NCBI GenBank assembly: GCA_025454915.1 | Contig: JALONN010000007.1 | Location: 1-64,000, forward strand | Reading direction: 5' to 3' | Source: Raineya sp. | GTDB lineage: Bacteria; Bacteroidota; Bacteroidia; Cytophagales; Thermonemataceae | Length of the DNA stretch: 64,000 nucleotides | Part shown: one piece after another, positions 8,318 to 16,042 of the stretch | Layout: each line of letters starts with the position of its first letter | How positions within the stretch are numbered: position 1 is the first letter of the stretch | Position numbers and translations under genes: made by a program | The notes under the pieces: generated by a model | Databases searched by the model: none | What the model saw: the letters and a program-made list of their open reading frames with translations, nothing else | What the model was told of the DNA's origin: nothing

Positions 8318-8406
8318 ATACCTTAGCTCTGCCACTGAGCTACACCCCTAGAATAGGTACTTAAAGATAGTAGGGGTGGTGGGATTCGAACCCACGCAAT
8401 CAGGCT
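8318..8406 (-). ncRNA. Circularly permuted tRNA-like element, copy 2
   Basis: Same order as copy 1 on the minus strand: 3' half (8406-8371, 36 bases), 21-base spacer (8370-8350), 5' half (8349-8318, 32 bases). The 5' half is identical to copy 1 in all 32 bases. The 3' half differs at two paired sites in a structure-preserving way: position 65 is C instead of T (pairs with G49 either way), and position 67 is A instead of G (pairs with T6 either way). The 21-base spacers are unlike each other. The acceptor AGGGGTG/CACCCCT resembles that of bacterial tRNA-Trp, but the discriminator is A rather than the usual G. The anticodon loop is interrupted after T33. Confidence 0.66.
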
Positions 8407-8430
8407 GAAACAAAACAACATTTGGAGAAG

Positions 8431-8463
8431 ATATTTAAGCTAAAACTGCAGAGCGAAACACTA
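8431..8463 (-). repeat. Conserved 33-base block upstream of permuted element, copy 2
   Basis: Partner of the block at 7986-8018; the two align without large gaps. Both also have AGTATCAG a little further upstream (8491-8484 here, 8037-8030 in cassette 1, minus strand). Here that octamer sits in a TATGC/GCATA hairpin. Confidence 0.5.
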
Positions 8464-8546
8464 AAACTTATTTTTTAGGTATGCTGATACTGCATATACT
8501 AATTTTTTTTGATGCTGAGTTTAACAATAAGGCTATCTCTGTAAAA

Positions 8547-8577
8547 CAAATCTAAAAGAAAAATCTCATAAAAACAA
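8547..8577 (-). promoter_or_regulatory. Probable promoter of RNA cassette 2
   Basis: Minus strand: TTG at 8577-8575, a 20-base spacer and TAGATTTG at 8554-8547, a full match to the Bacteroidota pattern. Transcription would start near 8540, giving an RNA of about 390 bases that ends at the terminator 8190-8151 and covers the conserved block, permuted element 2 and tRNA-Val. No equally good promoter is visible before cassette 1. Confidence 0.6.
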
Positions 8578-8606
8578 AAACCCTCATTACTTAAAGCAAT
8601 GAGGGT
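8575..8606 (-). terminator. Terminator of the amber-interrupted gene
   Basis: AAACCCTCATTGCTT / AAGTAATGAGGGTTT stem on the minus strand followed by TTTTTGTTTTT, 20 bases past the stop at 8627. It separates that gene from the RNA cassettes; its T run overlaps the -33 element of the cassette 2 promoter. Confidence 0.87.
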
Positions 8607-8626
8607 TTAAAATAAAAATAGAAGGA

Positions 8627-9376
8627 CTATAAAATATCTTTATGTAAAAAGTTGAAAATTTTATCTCCGAGTTTAATGTTCTGTACCTCAACACTATTGG
8701 CTTTGGCTCTTGCAACTTTTACAGCTTCCATAAGTTTCTCAAGGCGTTTAATCATGTCATTCTTTTGAGAAATGGTTAATTTGCCTGAGAAATAAGTAGT
8801 TTCGTATTTACCTACCTGAAAATCAAGATATAGTAACTCTGTTTGAGCAGGGTGTTTATCTGTTGCCTCATATTTTACGATAACTTGTGGGCGTTTGATG
8901 CTTCTGAATTTTACTTCTTCATCTGTTTTATAAACACTCTTTTGGTTATCAAAAGACCATTTTCTTGTAGAATCCAAAACAGGAATACTTTGATATAAGT
9001 CTAAGATTTTGGATAAATGTGATTCTAGAGCCAATAAAGAGGTTGCTGAAAAAGTGCCAAAATTGGTTTCACCTACTATTAGTTCTGCTTTGGCTGTATT
9101 TGATGCATTGGTTTCTTCTTTAGAAAGAGTAGCATCCAAAGCTGCAACCACGTTTTCTTGCATTTCTTCTAATTGCTACTTCACAGTTTTCACCATCTCT
9201 TTGGTTTCATCAGGAATTTGTTCTGAATCTTCTTCTATGGCTACATATTTCTTTATCATTCCATCAAAATAAGGGTCATTCTTGGTGAAAATTTTCTTTG
9301 CTTCCCCTAAAGATTCATTTGCTTTGTTTTTACGGTCTTGCTCTACTGCAAGAAGCTCATATAATTTGTTTGCCAT
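8627..9376 (-). pseudogene. Conserved hypothetical protein interrupted by one in-frame TAG codon
   Basis: The two open segments 9376-9176 (66 residues, start MANKLYELLAVEQ) and 9163-8627 (178 residues) lie in the same frame, separated by a single TAG at 9178-9176 and four codons (QLEE). Read through, they give one 249-residue protein with a normal flow: an N-terminal helical region, a middle region, then KRPQVIVKYEATDKHPAQTE and a C-terminal KLGDKIFNFLHKDIL. I recognise this as an uncharacterised family of about 240-250 residues found in diverse bacteria and, I believe, some phages, but cannot name it safely. Apart from the amber codon nothing looks degraded. It may be a recent pseudogene, a sequence error, a pair of coupled ORFs restarting at ATG 9163, or a readthrough gene. 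Confidence 0.65.
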
Positions 9377-9492
9377 AATTATTAGGTTTTGATTATTCTT
9401 CTTAAACCTATAAAAAAACTATTATAAAAAAAAGTTTTTTGTAATTAATACCGCATTTCTAGTGTTTTTGGATATATTGTGAGATAAAATGT

Positions 9493-10977
9493 ATGATTAT
9501 GCAAATAACAAAGAATCTTTACAGTTCATCTCTTTCGTTACTGACAGATCTTTATCAGCTTACAATGGCTTATGGTTATTGGAAATCTGGTAAAGGTGAG
9601 CAAGAATCTGTATTTAATCTGTTTTTTCGCAGAAATCCATTTAAAGGAGGGTATGTTATAGCATGTGGTTTGGAGTACATTTTAGATTATTTAGAAAATT
9701 TTAGATTAGATGAAACAGATATAGCATATTTAGCTTCTTTGAAAGGTAATGATGGTAGTATGCTTTTTGAACAAGATTTTTTAGATTATTTAGCTAATTT
9801 AAAATTCACATGTTCTGTTGAGGCTATTCCAGAAGGAACGGTTGTATTTCCAAATGAACCATTAATTAGAGTAAGAGGACCAATCATTCAGTGCCAGCTT
9901 ATAGAAACCCCTCTTCTCAATATTATTAACTTCCAAAGTTTGATAGCCACAAAAGCTTCTAGAATGTGTCTTGCTACGAAGGGAGAAAGTGTTTTAGAAT
10001 TTGGTTTGCGTAGAGCTCAAGGTATAGATGGGGGGCTTGCTGCCAGTAGAGCATCCTATATTGGAGGCTGTGATGCTACATCCAATGTTTTAGCAGGAAA
10101 GCTATTTGGAATACCTGTTAAAGGAACACATGCTCATAGTTGGGTCATGTCTTTTGAAAATGAAATAGAAGCTTTTGAAACATACGCTCAAGTAATGCCC
10201 AATAATTGTGTGTTTTTAGTGGATACTTATGATACGATACAAGGAGTAAAGCACGCCATAGAAGTTGGTAAAAAGCTAAAAGAAAAAGGTTACAAAATGG
10301 TAGGTATTCGTCTGGATTCTGGAGACTTGGCTTACTTAAGTATAGAAGCTCGCAAAATTTTAGATGAAGCAGGATTTCAGGATACAGCTATTGTTGCAAG
10401 CAACGATTTGGATGAGTATACAGTAGAAAGTTTAAAACATCAGGATGCTAAAATAACCATGTGGGGTATAGGGACAAAATTGGTAACAGCCTATGACCAA
10501 CCAGCATTGGGAGGGGTTTATAAAATTGCTGCAATTCGTAAAAAAGATGGCAATTGGAGTTATAAAATGAAACTCTCTGAACAAGCTATCAAAGTTTCAA
10601 ACCCTGGTATTCAGCAGGTAAGGCGTTTTTATAATGATCAGGAATTTTTAGGAGACATGATTTATGATGAAGAAACAATGCCAAAAACAAATGTTCATAC
10701 AATCATAGACCCTTTGGACATGACAAGAAGTAAAACATTTGATAGCTCTTACCAGTTTGAAGACTTATTAGTTACTGTTTTTGATAAAGGAAAATCTACG
10801 TATCAATCGCCTAATATCGAGGATATTAGAAAAAGAGTGCAAAACCAACTAGCTAAATTCCATAGTGGGGTGAAGCGTTTTGCAAACCCACATACATATC
10901 CAGTTGGTTTAGAAGAAAATCTATTTAAACTAAAAATGGAGTTATTAACCAAACTTCGCAAAAAAGAACAGATATAG
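9493..10977 (+). CDS. pncB: Nicotinate phosphoribosyltransferase
   Basis: A 494-residue enzyme that joins nicotinate and PRPP to form nicotinate mononucleotide, the entry step of NAD salvage. Signatures: LLTDLYQLTMAYGYWKSG near the N-terminus; FNLFFRRNPFKGGYVIACGL; the segment GTHAHSW near 213 with the histidine expected to be phosphorylated; GIRLDSGDLAYLS near 275; and TMWGIGTKLVTAYDQPALGG. Length fits the long bacterial type. The true start may be the second ATG, two codons in. Genes for other NAD steps (pnuC 11550, nadE 13022) are nearby. Confidence 0.95.
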   Translation: MIMQITKNLYSSSLSLLTDLYQLTMAYGYWKSGKGEQESVFNLFFRRNPFKGGYVIACGLEYILDYLENFRLDETDIAYLASLKGNDGSMLFEQDFLDYLANLKFTCSVEAIPEGTVVFPNEPLIRVRGPIIQCQLIETPLLNIINFQSLIATKASRMCLATKGESVLEFGLRRAQGIDGGLAASRASYIGGCDATSNVLAGKLFGIPVKGTHAHSWVMSFENEIEAFETYAQVMPNNCVFLVDTYDTIQGVKHAIEVGKKLKEKGYKMVGIRLDSGDLAYLSIEARKILDEAGFQDTAIVASNDLDEYTVESLKHQDAKITMWGIGTKLVTAYDQPALGGVYKIAAIRKKDGNWSYKMKLSEQAIKVSNPGIQQVRRFYNDQEFLGDMIYDEETMPKTNVHTIIDPLDMTRSKTFDSSYQFEDLLVTVFDKGKSTYQSPNIEDIRKRVQNQLAKFHSGVKRFANPHTYPVGLEENLFKLKMELLTKLRKKEQI

Positions 10978-10993
10978 ACTTTAAAATACATCC

Positions 10994-11548
10994 ATGAAAT
11001 ATTTTTTACGCTATTTTTTTAGAGGGCTGCTTTTTGTAGCTCCTGCAAGTATTACCATATACAGTTTGTATTCTATTTTTATGTGGGTAGATACACTTTT
11101 TCCTCATCTGCCCATCCCAGGTTTAGGTTTAGTGATTGTTTTAGGAGGGACAACTATTTTAGGATATTTGGGGTCTGCATGGCTCACACGACCTATTTTG
11201 CAATTTTTTGATACAATTTTAGAAAAATTACCATTTGTAAGGCTCATTTATTCATCTATCAAAGATTTAACTTCTGCATTTGTAGGTGAAAAGAAAAAAT
11301 TTGACAAACCCGTTTTAGTGCAACTCTCACAAGATTCTAATTTAAAAAGGCTAGGCTTTTTAACTCAAGATGACTTGACAGAATTAGGGATAGGAGAAGA
11401 AAGTGTAGCTGTTTATGTCCCTCATTCTTATAACTTTTCAGGAAATTTATATGTGGTTGAAAAAAAATTTGTAACTCTTTTGGAAACTGATGGAGCTGAT
11501 ATTATGAAATTTATAGTTTCAGGTGGGGTAATAAACTTAGAAGAGTAA
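10994..11548 (+). CDS. DUF502 family membrane protein
   Basis: A 184-residue protein with two hydrophobic segments (about 10-32 and 43-65) and the DUF502 pattern: FVAPASITIYSLY, then GLGLVIVLGGTTILGYLGS, then LPFVRLIYSSIKDL and YVPHSYNFSGNLYVV. The family is widespread and of unknown biochemical function. It starts 16 bases after pncB on the same strand and probably shares its transcript; it ends 1 base before the convergent pnuC. Confidence 0.88.
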   Translation: MKYFLRYFFRGLLFVAPASITIYSLYSIFMWVDTLFPHLPIPGLGLVIVLGGTTILGYLGSAWLTRPILQFFDTILEKLPFVRLIYSSIKDLTSAFVGEKKKFDKPVLVQLSQDSNLKRLGFLTQDDLTELGIGEESVAVYVPHSYNFSGNLYVVEKKFVTLLETDGADIMKFIVSGGVINLEE

Positions 11549-11549
11549 T

Positions 11550-12161
11550 TTATGCAAATTTTTTGTCTTCTATCAAACTTTTCTTTTTCCAGTCTATAAA
11601 CCCTTTGACAGCCATTACTAAGAATATTAGATAAAGAAAAGAGTATAATTCTGCGTTTTTTTCAAAATACATACCCACATATAAGATATTTGTAACAATC
11701 CAGATAATCCAGTTTTCTATGTATTTACGAGCTGCAAGCCATGTTGCAGAAATACTTAGTGTGGTTGTAATGGCATCGAGCCATACGAAATCACCTCTGA
11801 GTTGTTTAAGACAAAGAAAAACTATAAGAAAACATCCTAAGGTAGTTAGTGTAACTGCTGGAATAAGCTTATGTGGAAGAAATGTAATGGTCAATTTTTC
11901 GGCTTTTTGATCTTTTTTACCATAACGCCACTGATACCAGCCATATATAGCTGTCATGATAAAGAAAAACTGAAGGTTCATGTCTCCAAATAACTGAAGT
12001 TTATAAAAAACAATTGCAGAAATTCCTGAAGATATAATAGCCCAAAACCAGCCCCAAATGTTAGCTTTTATATTAAGCCAAACACAGATTAGGCTGGTTA
12101 TGAAACCTAAAACTTCTATATAATTATTTTTGAGCCAAAGAAGAATATTATCTAAAGTCAA
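11550..12161 (-). CDS. pnuC: Nicotinamide riboside / mononucleotide transporter PnuC
   Basis: A 203-residue inner-membrane protein with about seven helices. The conserved PnuC parts are visible: NIWGWFWAIISSGISAIVFY, LFGDMNLQFFF and YGWYQWRYG, and later the repeat ATWLAARKYIENWIIWI. The family takes up nicotinamide riboside by facilitated diffusion, pulled by phosphorylation inside the cell. It is convergent with pncB-DUF502 and close to nadE, so this stretch groups three NAD functions. A TAGTTTTG -7-like box lies at 12197-12190. Confidence 0.92.
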   Translation of the reverse strand: MTLDNILLWLKNNYIEVLGFITSLICVWLNIKANIWGWFWAIISSGISAIVFYKLQLFGDMNLQFFFIMTAIYGWYQWRYGKKDQKAEKLTITFLPHKLIPAVTLTTLGCFLIVFLCLKQLRGDFVWLDAITTTLSISATWLAARKYIENWIIWIVTNILYVGMYFEKNAELYSFLYLIFLVMAVKGFIDWKKKSLIEDKKFA

Positions 12162-12189
12162 GGTTTTATTGTTTTGTAGTGATGTTCTG

Positions 12190-12197
12190 CAAAACTA
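12190..12197 (-). promoter_or_regulatory. -7-like box before pnuC
   Basis: TAGTTTTG on the minus strand matches TAnnTTTG, 29 bases before the pnuC start. No TTG is seen at the expected distance upstream, so only the -7 half is supported. Confidence 0.35.
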
Positions 12198-12216
12198 CTA
12201 AAAAAAGAATAATAGA

Positions 12217-12798
12217 TTACTTTTCTTCTTTTTTCTTATCTTCCTCTGTTTTTTTACCTTCTTCTTTTTTGAAATCCATGGATACAGAATTAATGCAATA
12301 ACGCATACCTGTAGGGTTAGGTCCATCATCAAATACGTGTCCTAAATGTCCACCACACTTAGCACACATTACTTCTGTACGTACCATACCATGTGACATA
12401 TCTGTGGAAGTTACAACGGACTTAGGAATTACATCAAAATAGCTGGGCCAGCCAGTTCCTGATTCAAATTTAGTGTCTGATTTGAACAACTCATTACCAC
12501 AGGCAGCACAAGTATAAACACCTTTTTCTTTGTGTTTATAGAGTTTACCTGTAAAAGACCTTTCAGTTCCTTTTAGTCTTAGAACTCTGTATTGCTCTTC
12601 TGTAAGACTTTTTTTCCATTCTTCTTCCGATTTCTTAACTGAGAATTCCATATTTGCTACATTAGTTTGATTATCAAGAGGTTTTCCACAAGACATTAAA
12701 TCTTGTTGTTTTTGTGCTTGGGTTTGTTTTGGGGTGTTTTGTCCACATGCCGAAAACAAAACAAGCCAAGCAAAACTAATTAAAAAAGAGTTTTTCAT
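12217..12798 (-). CDS. msrB: Peptide-methionine (R)-S-oxide reductase, lipoprotein form
   Basis: A 193-residue exported MsrB that repairs the R form of methionine sulfoxide in proteins. A signal sequence ends in the lipobox FSAC (Cys18), so the enzyme should be membrane-anchored outside the cytoplasm. The domain starts near [13 protein letters not shown]; zinc ligands are in CAACG and [10 protein letters not shown]; the GTGWPS motif and the catalytic cysteine in [10 protein letters not shown] are present. The last 20 residues are a lysine/glutamate tail. It is read alone, divergently from nadE. Confidence 0.95.
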   Translation of the reverse strand: MKNSFLISFAWLVLFSACGQNTPKQTQAQKQQDLMSCGKPLDNQTNVANMEFSVKKSEEEWKKSLTEEQYRVLRLKGTERSFTGKLYKHKEKGVYTCAACGNELFKSDTKFESGTGWPSYFDVIPKSVVTSTDMSHGMVRTEVMCAKCGGHLGHVFDDGPNPTGMRYCINSVSMDFKKEEGKKTEEDKKKEEK

Positions 12799-13021
12799 AA
12801 GCGAAATATTTAGTTAAATAACAAAAATTTAAAACATTTGTTTCTGAATCTAATTTTTCTATTTTTACAGAATGTATAACTACTCTATCAGAATTTTTAT
12901 GTATAGACGTAAATGAAATAAAATACTGACGGATTGTCTGAAAAAATATTCAGATAGGTATAACATACATACGTAGCAAATTTTAGTTCGGATTTCATAA
13001 AATATTATTGATTGAAAAATT

Positions 13022-14998
13022 ATGCTTCAACTCATTAAAGTAGGGGCTGGTGTACTAAACCAGACTCCTTTAGACTGGGAACGCAATTTCCAACATATTA
13101 TCGAGGCAATAGAACAAGGCAGAAAAGAGCAAGTTTCAATTCTTTGTCTTCCAGAACTTTGTATTACTGGATACGGTTGCGAAGATGCTTTTTATGCAAA
13201 TAATACCCATGAAAAAGCAATAGAATATCTTTTAAAAATAGTGCCGTATACCCGCAACATGATAGTTTCTGTGGGCTTACCTCTGTTAGTTCAAAATAAA
13301 CTATTCAATTGTGCTTGTTTAATAGCCAATGGAGAAATTTTAGGTTTTGTAGCAAAAAAGTTTTTAGCAGGAAATGGAATTCATTATGAGCCTCGTTGGT
13401 TTACAGCATGGACTCAGAAAGGCTCAACTTCTATCAAAATAGATAATAAAGAGTATAAAGTAGGTGATTTATATTTTAATGTTGGTGGAGTAAAAATAGG
13501 TTTTGAAATTTGTGAAGATGCATGGGTTGCTAATCGCCCTGGAAGAGCATTATATCATTATGGAATAGATTTAATTTTAAATCCGAGTGCCAGTCATTTT
13601 GCTTTTGGGAAAATAGAAGTTCGCAAACGCTTTGTTTTAGAGGGTTCAAGAGCTTTTGGCGTAAGCTATGTCTATTCAAATCTGCTTGGTAATGAGGCAG
13701 GTAGAGCAATTTATGATGGAGGAGCTTTGATTGCTAACAATGGAACTTTGTTGGCAATTGGCGAAAGACTTTCTTTTAAAGATGCAGACATTACAACAGC
13801 TGTAATAGATATAAATTTAACTCGCCTCTCTCAGATACAGATGCACAATTTTGAGGCTTTAGATGACTTTGGAAATTGTGTAGAAGTGGACTTTGATTTT
13901 CCTGAAATTTTACCTCAAGCTAATTTGCCTCAAGAAGCCGTTTGGGAACACAGTAAATGTATCAAAGAAGAGGAATTTGCAAGAGCTATGATGTTGGGAC
14001 TTTTTGATTATATGCGAAAAAGTTATTCTAATGGCTTTGTGATTTCTCTGAGTGGAGGAGCTGATTCTTCAGCAATTACTTGTTTGTGTCGAATGCTCAT
14101 AGATTTTGCGATTGCAGAATTGGGCTGGGAAGGTTTTATCAAGAAAGTTGGTTATATAAAAGGAGTAGAAAACTTACAGAATGCTGATGAAGTTGCTCAA
14201 CGCCTGATTACAACTGCTTATCAGGCAACAGAAAATAGTGGGGATGTGACCTTTACAGCAGCACGAGAGTTGGCAGCAGCGTTAAAAGCAGAATTTCATA
14301 ACTTAAATATTGATAATTTAGTAAAAGAATATCATCGAATTATCGAAGTGGCAATGAGCAGGCAACTAAGTTGGGAAACAGATGATATTGCTTTGCAAAA
14401 CATACAAGCTCGTGTAAGAGCTCCTGGTATTTGGTTTTTTGCAAATCTTAAAAACGCTTTATTACTTTCTACATCAAATCGTTCGGAAGCTGCTGTGGGT
14501 TATGCCACCATGGATGGAGATACATCTGGAGGGCTTTCGCCAATAGCAGGAATTGATAAAGAATACTTACGTTATTGGCTTCGTTGGCTTGAGAGCCAAG
14601 GAGTTGGGGATAAGTACACAATACCAGCATTAAGTTATGTAAATAAGCAACAACCTACAGCCGAATTACGCCCCAAAGGCTCACTTCAGACAGATGAAAA
14701 GGATTTAATGCCATACAATATTTTGGATGATATTGAAGAATATGCCATTAGAGACAAACGTTCTCCTATTGAATGTTTACTACTTTTAGAACAAAAGCAC
14801 CCACAAACAGACAGAGAGCAACTCAAGGCTTGGGTAGAAAAATTCTTTAAACTTTGGTGTAGAAATCAATGGAAAAGAGAACGTTATGCTCCAAGTTTTC
14901 ATTTGGATGACAAAAATCTTGACCCTAAAACTTGGTGTCGCTTCCCTATTCTTTCAGGTGGTTTTGGAAAAGAATTGCAGGAGTTGAGAGATTTTTAA
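13022..14998 (+). CDS. nadE: Glutamine-dependent NAD+ synthetase
   Basis: A 658-residue two-domain enzyme for the last step of NAD synthesis, amidating deamido-NAD with ammonia from glutamine. The N-terminal nitrilase-like glutaminase carries its glutamate in LPELCITGYG (about 45) and nucleophilic cysteine in GFEICEDAW (about 162). The C-terminal synthetase has the PP-loop SLSGGADSSAI (about 342) and the ADP-binding TSNRSEAAVGYATMDGD. Length fits the long glutamine-dependent type. It completes the NAD group with pncB and pnuC. Confidence 0.96.
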   Translation: MLQLIKVGAGVLNQTPLDWERNFQHIIEAIEQGRKEQVSILCLPELCITGYGCEDAFYANNTHEKAIEYLLKIVPYTRNMIVSVGLPLLVQNKLFNCACLIANGEILGFVAKKFLAGNGIHYEPRWFTAWTQKGSTSIKIDNKEYKVGDLYFNVGGVKIGFEICEDAWVANRPGRALYHYGIDLILNPSASHFAFGKIEVRKRFVLEGSRAFGVSYVYSNLLGNEAGRAIYDGGALIANNGTLLAIGERLSFKDADITTAVIDINLTRLSQIQMHNFEALDDFGNCVEVDFDFPEILPQANLPQEAVWEHSKCIKEEEFARAMMLGLFDYMRKSYSNGFVISLSGGADSSAITCLCRMLIDFAIAELGWEGFIKKVGYIKGVENLQNADEVAQRLITTAYQATENSGDVTFTAARELAAALKAEFHNLNIDNLVKEYHRIIEVAMSRQLSWETDDIALQNIQARVRAPGIWFFANLKNALLLSTSNRSEAAVGYATMDGDTSGGLSPIAGIDKEYLRYWLRWLESQGVGDKYTIPALSYVNKQQPTAELRPKGSLQTDEKDLMPYNILDDIEEYAIRDKRSPIECLLLLEQKHPQTDREQLKAWVEKFFKLWCRNQWKRERYAPSFHLDDKNLDPKTWCRFPILSGGFGKELQELRDF

Positions 14999-15039
14999 AA
15001 AACGAAAATATTTAATTATACATAACAAGAGAAATTTAT

Positions 15040-15070
15040 TTGCAAATCTTAGTTTGTAGGTTTATGTTTG
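15040..15070 (+). promoter_or_regulatory. Probable promoter of ppx/gppA
   Basis: TTG at 15040-15042, 20-base spacer, TATGTTTG at 15063-15070. The transcription start would be near 15076, leaving a very short leader before the ATG at 15084. Confidence 0.5.
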
Positions 15071-15083
15071 CAAAAACGCTTTG

Positions 15084-15995
15084 ATGAAATTTGCTGCAAT
15101 AGATATTGGCTCCAACGCTGCAAGAATGCAGATTAGTAGTGTTCTACAACATAAGGAAAGTATTTCTTTTAAAAAAGTGGAATATGTTCGCTTTCCTTTA
15201 CGTTTGGGATTAGAAGTTTTTAATGAAAGTAAAATTAGTACAGAGAAAGAAGAACAAATCTTAAAACTACTACATGCCTATAAATTACTAATGGAGTTGC
15301 ATGAAGTGGATGATTATCTGATGATGGCTACTTCTGCAATGAGAGAAGCAAAAAATGGAGAACAAATTGTTAAAAAAGTTAAAGAGGAGTTAGGGTTAGA
15401 TTTGCAGATTATTTCTGGAGATGAAGAGAGTGATGTTGTGAATAAAGGTTTATTGAGGGTATTGGATGATAAAAACTATCTGCATATTGATGTGGGTGGA
15501 GGAAGTACAGAAGTAACATTATTTTCACAGAAAAAAGCATTATTTTCTAAATCATTTGAGATAGGCTCTGTCAGATTGCTGGAAAAGGCTGTTTCTGATA
15601 AAACTTGGAAAGAGATGCAGAACTGGGTTGAAAAGAATATCAGAGATGCTGTTCCAAAACTAACAGCTGTAGGAATAGGAGGAAATATTAATAAAATTCT
15701 GGAGCTTTCAAAAAGAAAAACAAAATCTCTGACAATTAAAGATATAGAAGAAGTTTTAGATACATTAGGAAAATATTCTTTGGAAGAGTTAATCAATGAG
15801 TGGGAACTAAATCCTGATAGAGCAGATATTATTACACCAGCATCTAATGTATATCTTTCTGTAATGAAGTGGGCTAAAATAAAGGAAATCATTGTGCCAG
15901 GTTTGGGCTTAAAAGATGGTATTATGGAAATTTTGGCAGAAAAACACAGACTAGGAAATACAACTTACCATGAACTTGAAATAGGTGAATGGTAA
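15084..15995 (+). CDS. Ppx/GppA family phosphatase
   Basis: A 303-residue protein of the exopolyphosphatase / pppGpp phosphatase family in the ASKHA ATPase fold. The phosphate-binding motifs are AAIDIGSNAARM near the N-terminus and LHIDVGGGSTEV near 133; AVGIGGNINKI and IIVPGLGLKDGIM complete the second domain. It lacks the C-terminal HD-like domain of E. coli Ppx, as is common in Bacteroidota. The start is the ATG at 15084; an upstream TTG in frame is unlikely because the promoter leaves little room. Whether the substrate is polyphosphate or pppGpp cannot be told from sequence. Confidence 0.88.
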   Translation: MKFAAIDIGSNAARMQISSVLQHKESISFKKVEYVRFPLRLGLEVFNESKISTEKEEQILKLLHAYKLLMELHEVDDYLMMATSAMREAKNGEQIVKKVKEELGLDLQIISGDEESDVVNKGLLRVLDDKNYLHIDVGGGSTEVTLFSQKKALFSKSFEIGSVRLLEKAVSDKTWKEMQNWVEKNIRDAVPKLTAVGIGGNINKILELSKRKTKSLTIKDIEEVLDTLGKYSLEELINEWELNPDRADIITPASNVYLSVMKWAKIKEIIVPGLGLKDGIMEILAEKHRLGNTTYHELEIGEW

Positions 15996-16042
15996 ATCTG
16001 AGTATAAAGGTTTATTAAATTGTAATTGATAATAAAGTAAAT

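Noticed and set aside
8069-8335. Open frame of 88 codons on the minus strand
   Set aside because: It runs across the tRNA-Val and terminator of the RNA cassette and has no coding features.
7925-8349. Ordinary tRNA with a long insertion, 5' half at 8349 and 3' half at 7925
   Set aside because: Possible in principle, but the interval contains a complete tRNA and a strong terminator, and identical 21-base spacing between 3' and 5' halves in both copies fits the permuted reading better. Kept as the main alternative.
7872-8406. Permuted two-piece tmRNA
   Set aside because: The order of halves fits, but the 5' half has a full canonical D arm and an ordinary tRNA acceptor, and no recognisable tag frame (no ALAA-type ending) is present. 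tmRNA lacks a D stem.
7753-8406. Amber suppressor tRNA for the interrupted gene next door
   Set aside because: No CTA anticodon can be placed in any intact anticodon loop; the permuted elements have no assignable anticodon.
7827-8577. Permuted group I intron producing the tRNA-like element
   Set aside because: No P7/R-type AGACTA core or other conserved catalytic segments were found around either copy, and the sequences after the two 5' halves share nothing.
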